7,347 nucleotides of DNA from positions 1 through 7,347 of the forward strand of contig JAHWKC010000109.1 in the NCBI GenBank assembly GCA_019348095.1, read 5' to 3'. Positions 6,178 through 7,347 of the stretch are shown here, piece by piece. Position numbers and translations under genes: made by a program. Each line of letters opens with the position of its first letter. The first letter of the stretch is position 1. The DNA comes from Pseudomonadota bacterium. GTDB taxonomy: Bacteria; Pseudomonadota; Gammaproteobacteria; Xanthomonadales; Xanthomonadaceae. The notes beneath the pieces are model-generated. The model was given only the letters and a program-made list of their open reading frames with translations, ran no database searches and was not told the origin of the DNA.

Positions 6178-6298
6178 TTCGACGCGGATCAACGCGGAGT
6201 AAGAAACGCGGATAGAGCTTGTTGCGGATAGAGCTTTTTCTTGTTCTCGGCTTTTGGTCTGTCTTGATACGCCTGCATCCGCCTTGATCCGGGTCGAA
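6178..6298. repeat. 121-base imperfect palindromic element between fabD and fabG
   Basis: The left arm (6178-6198) and the reverse complement of the right arm (6278-6298) agree at 19 of 21 positions. Both begin TTCGAC, then carry CGGATCAA and end GCGGA. The element is AT-richer than its surroundings, starts seven bases after the fabD stop and ends before the fabG ribosome-binding site. Inside, GCGGAT-type units recur. The structure resembles the small palindromic intergenic repeats (REP- or MITE-like) common in proteobacteria. It has no coding capacity. Copy number elsewhere in the genome is unknown from this window. Confidence 0.6.
6208..6236 (+). repeat. Two tandem copies of GCGGATAGAGCTT
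   Basis: GCGGATAGAGCTT occurs at 6208-6220 and again at 6224-6236, separated by GTT (16-base period). Shorter relatives (CGCGGATC, CGCGGAGT) occur at 6183-6200, so the left half of the palindromic element appears built from diverged GCGGA units. Confidence 0.75.
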
Positions 6299-6335
6299 TG
6301 CTTCTGAGTACCGAGTGTTTTAGAAAGGAGAAACC

Positions 6336-7013
6336 ATGAGTCTTCCGTTGCAGGGCGAGATCGCGCTGGTCACCGGCGCCAGCCGCGGCATCGGCGCGGC
6401 GATTGCCGACGAGCTGGCGTCCCTGGGTGCCACCGTGGTCGGCACCGCAACCTCCGAGGGCGGCGCCACAGCGATCGGTGAGCGTCTGTCCGGTCACGGC
6501 GGCCACGGCCGGATGGTCGATGTCTCCGATGCGGCATCCATCGAGGCGCTGATCGAGGGCATCGGCCAGGACATCGGGCCGGTCTCGATCCTGGTCAACA
6601 ACGCCGGCATCACCCGCGACAACCTGCTGATGCGGATGAAGGACGAGGACTGGCAGGCGATCCTCGACACCAACCTGACCAGCGTCTTCCGCACCAGCAA
6701 GGCGGTGATGCGCTCGATGATGAAGGCGCGCAAGGGCCGCATCATCAACATCGCCTCGGTGATCGGCCTGACCGGCAACGCCGGCCAGGCCAACTACGCG
6801 GCGGCCAAGGCCGGCATCATCGCCTTCAGCAAGTCGATGGCGCGCGAGATCGGCAGCCGCGGCATCACGGTGAATGTCGTGGCGCCAGGTTTCATCGACA
6901 CCGACATGACCCGTGCGCTGCCGGAGGATGCCAGGAACGGCATGCTCGGCCAGATCGCCCTGGGCCGCTTCGGCGAGCCGGCCGACATCGCGCGCGCGGT
7001 GGCGTTCCTGGCC
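6336..7013 (+). CDS. fabG: 3-oxoacyl-ACP reductase (FabG), C-terminus replaced
   Basis: FabG reduces 3-ketoacyl-ACP with NADPH in each elongation cycle. The protein is a short-chain dehydrogenase with a Rossmann fold: TGASRGIG (13-20) for the cofactor, NNAG (88-91), and the catalytic tetrad Asn113, Ser141, Tyr154 and Lys158 (ANYAAAKAG context). APGFIDTDMT (183-192) and LGRFGEPADIA (209-219) are also typical. The start is supported by AAAGGAG (6324-6330), five bases before the ATG. Similarity runs to AVAFLA at residue 226. The expected ending of about 20 residues (the ITGETLHVNGG-type segment, needed for the tetramer interface) is missing; instead the frame continues into transporter sequence. 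The intact gene in the organism very probably has a normal C-terminus followed by acpP and fabF, as in related clusters; neither is in the window. Confidence 0.9.
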
Positions 7014-7031
7014 GGGCCGGCCGCGGCCGGG
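7011..7031 (+). other. In-frame chimeric junction, FabG to MFS transporter
   Basis: FabG similarity ends at AVAFLA and transporter similarity is clear from GLLLAGAG. Between them lies a GC-only stretch encoding GPAAAG, a sequence that fits either family, so the crossover may have used shared GC-rich bases. Codon choice changes after it (GCT, GTT, ATT, CTT and CGA appear). Confidence 0.65.
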
Positions 7032-7347
7032 CTCCTGCTCGCCGGAGCCGGACTGCAGATCGTCTATTGGGTGGACGCTGCAACTTTCGTTATTGCCTTC
7101 TTCTACGCGCTTCGACTCAGCCCTCTGAAGCCGGCGGGCGCTCTCGTGCGCCCCAGCGTCGGCGCCATCGGGGAGGGGCTCCGATACGCGGTGACCAAGC
7201 CTGAGCTGCGCGGTGTCTTCCTGGTCGATCTGGCGGCGATGGTCCTCGCCATGCCGCGGGCCCTCTTTCCCGCGCTGGGACTGATGGTCTTTGGGGGTCC
7301 GGCGGCGGTGGGGTTCCTCTACGCAGGCTTCGGGGCCGGAGCACTGC
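7014..7347 (+). CDS. MFS transporter, internal fragment
   Basis: About 111 codons continue in the FabG frame without a stop to the window end. They resemble the middle of a major facilitator superfamily exporter of the MFS_3/EntS-like group. GLLLAGAGLQIVYWVDAATFVIAFFYALRL resembles the membrane helix and Asp-containing segment at the end of the N-terminal half. RPSVGAIGEGLRYAVTKPELRGVFLVDLAAMVLAMPRALFPAL fits the central loop and next helix, and GPAAVGFLYAGFGAGAL the following helix. Such proteins export small molecules with proton coupling; the substrate cannot be told. Codons ending in T or A are more frequent than in the fab genes, suggesting a different source organism (actinobacterial or similar, by similarity memory only). 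Start and end are both missing. Confidence 0.65.

Noticed and set aside
6171..6180. AAATTTTTTC after the fabD stop as an intrinsic terminator
   Set aside because: There is a T-run, but no stable hairpin lies immediately upstream on the plus strand; the palindrome begins after it instead.
6261..6312. TTGATA/TTGATC hexamers as a fabG promoter
   Set aside because: No acceptable -10 hexamer lies 16-18 bases downstream of either; they are part of the palindromic element.
1..7347. A novel multi-gene system (defence, mobile element, CRISPR, biosynthetic cluster)
   Set aside because: There are no CRISPR-type repeats, transposase, integrase, tRNA or toxin-antitoxin features. The genes are a core fatty-acid and ribosomal locus with two chimeric ends.

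Overview
The window is high-GC DNA. Its middle part (about 420-7010) looks like a gammaproteobacterium of the Xanthomonadaceae type (Lysobacter, Luteimonas or Xanthomonas relatives). The evidence is protein similarity recalled by eye, strong G/C preference at third codon positions, and the gene order yceF divergent from yceD-rpmF-fabH-fabD-fabG. That order is the classic fatty-acid cluster of gammaproteobacteria, here without plsX between rpmF and fabH.

Layout: (1) 1 to about 405 is a fragment of a PhoX/DUF839-type protein, joined in frame to (2) the C-terminal part of a GT39/PMT-like membrane glycosyltransferase ending at 1713. (3) On the minus strand lie a small membrane-anchored protein of unknown function (2778-2395) and, 40 bases downstream of it, yceF (2354-1749), a Maf-type nucleotide pyrophosphatase. 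yceF converges on the glycosyltransferase. (4) From a divergent intergenic region with a good sigma70-type promoter, the plus strand carries yceD (2926), rpmF (3598), fabH (4009), fabD (5199) and fabG (6336). (5) At about 7011-7031 fabG runs in frame into part of an MFS transporter with different codon use, which continues off the end.

How the genes fit together: FabD makes malonyl-ACP, FabH condenses it with a primer acyl-CoA to start each chain, and FabG reduces the 3-ketoacyl-ACP. YceD and ribosomal protein L32 are translation-related neighbours that conventionally share this locus, coupling membrane lipid and ribosome production at the transcript level.

Both ends look chimeric (most likely assembly joins), because each joins two unrelated protein families in the middle of a domain. 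I see no undescribed multi-gene system. The points most worth checking are a probable leaderless yceD mRNA, a 121-base imperfect palindrome between fabD and fabG, the missing plsX, an N-terminal extension on FabH, and the two joins. No stretch longer than 300 bases lacks a gene; the longest gap (3793-4008) holds two hairpins and no recognisable coding remnant.
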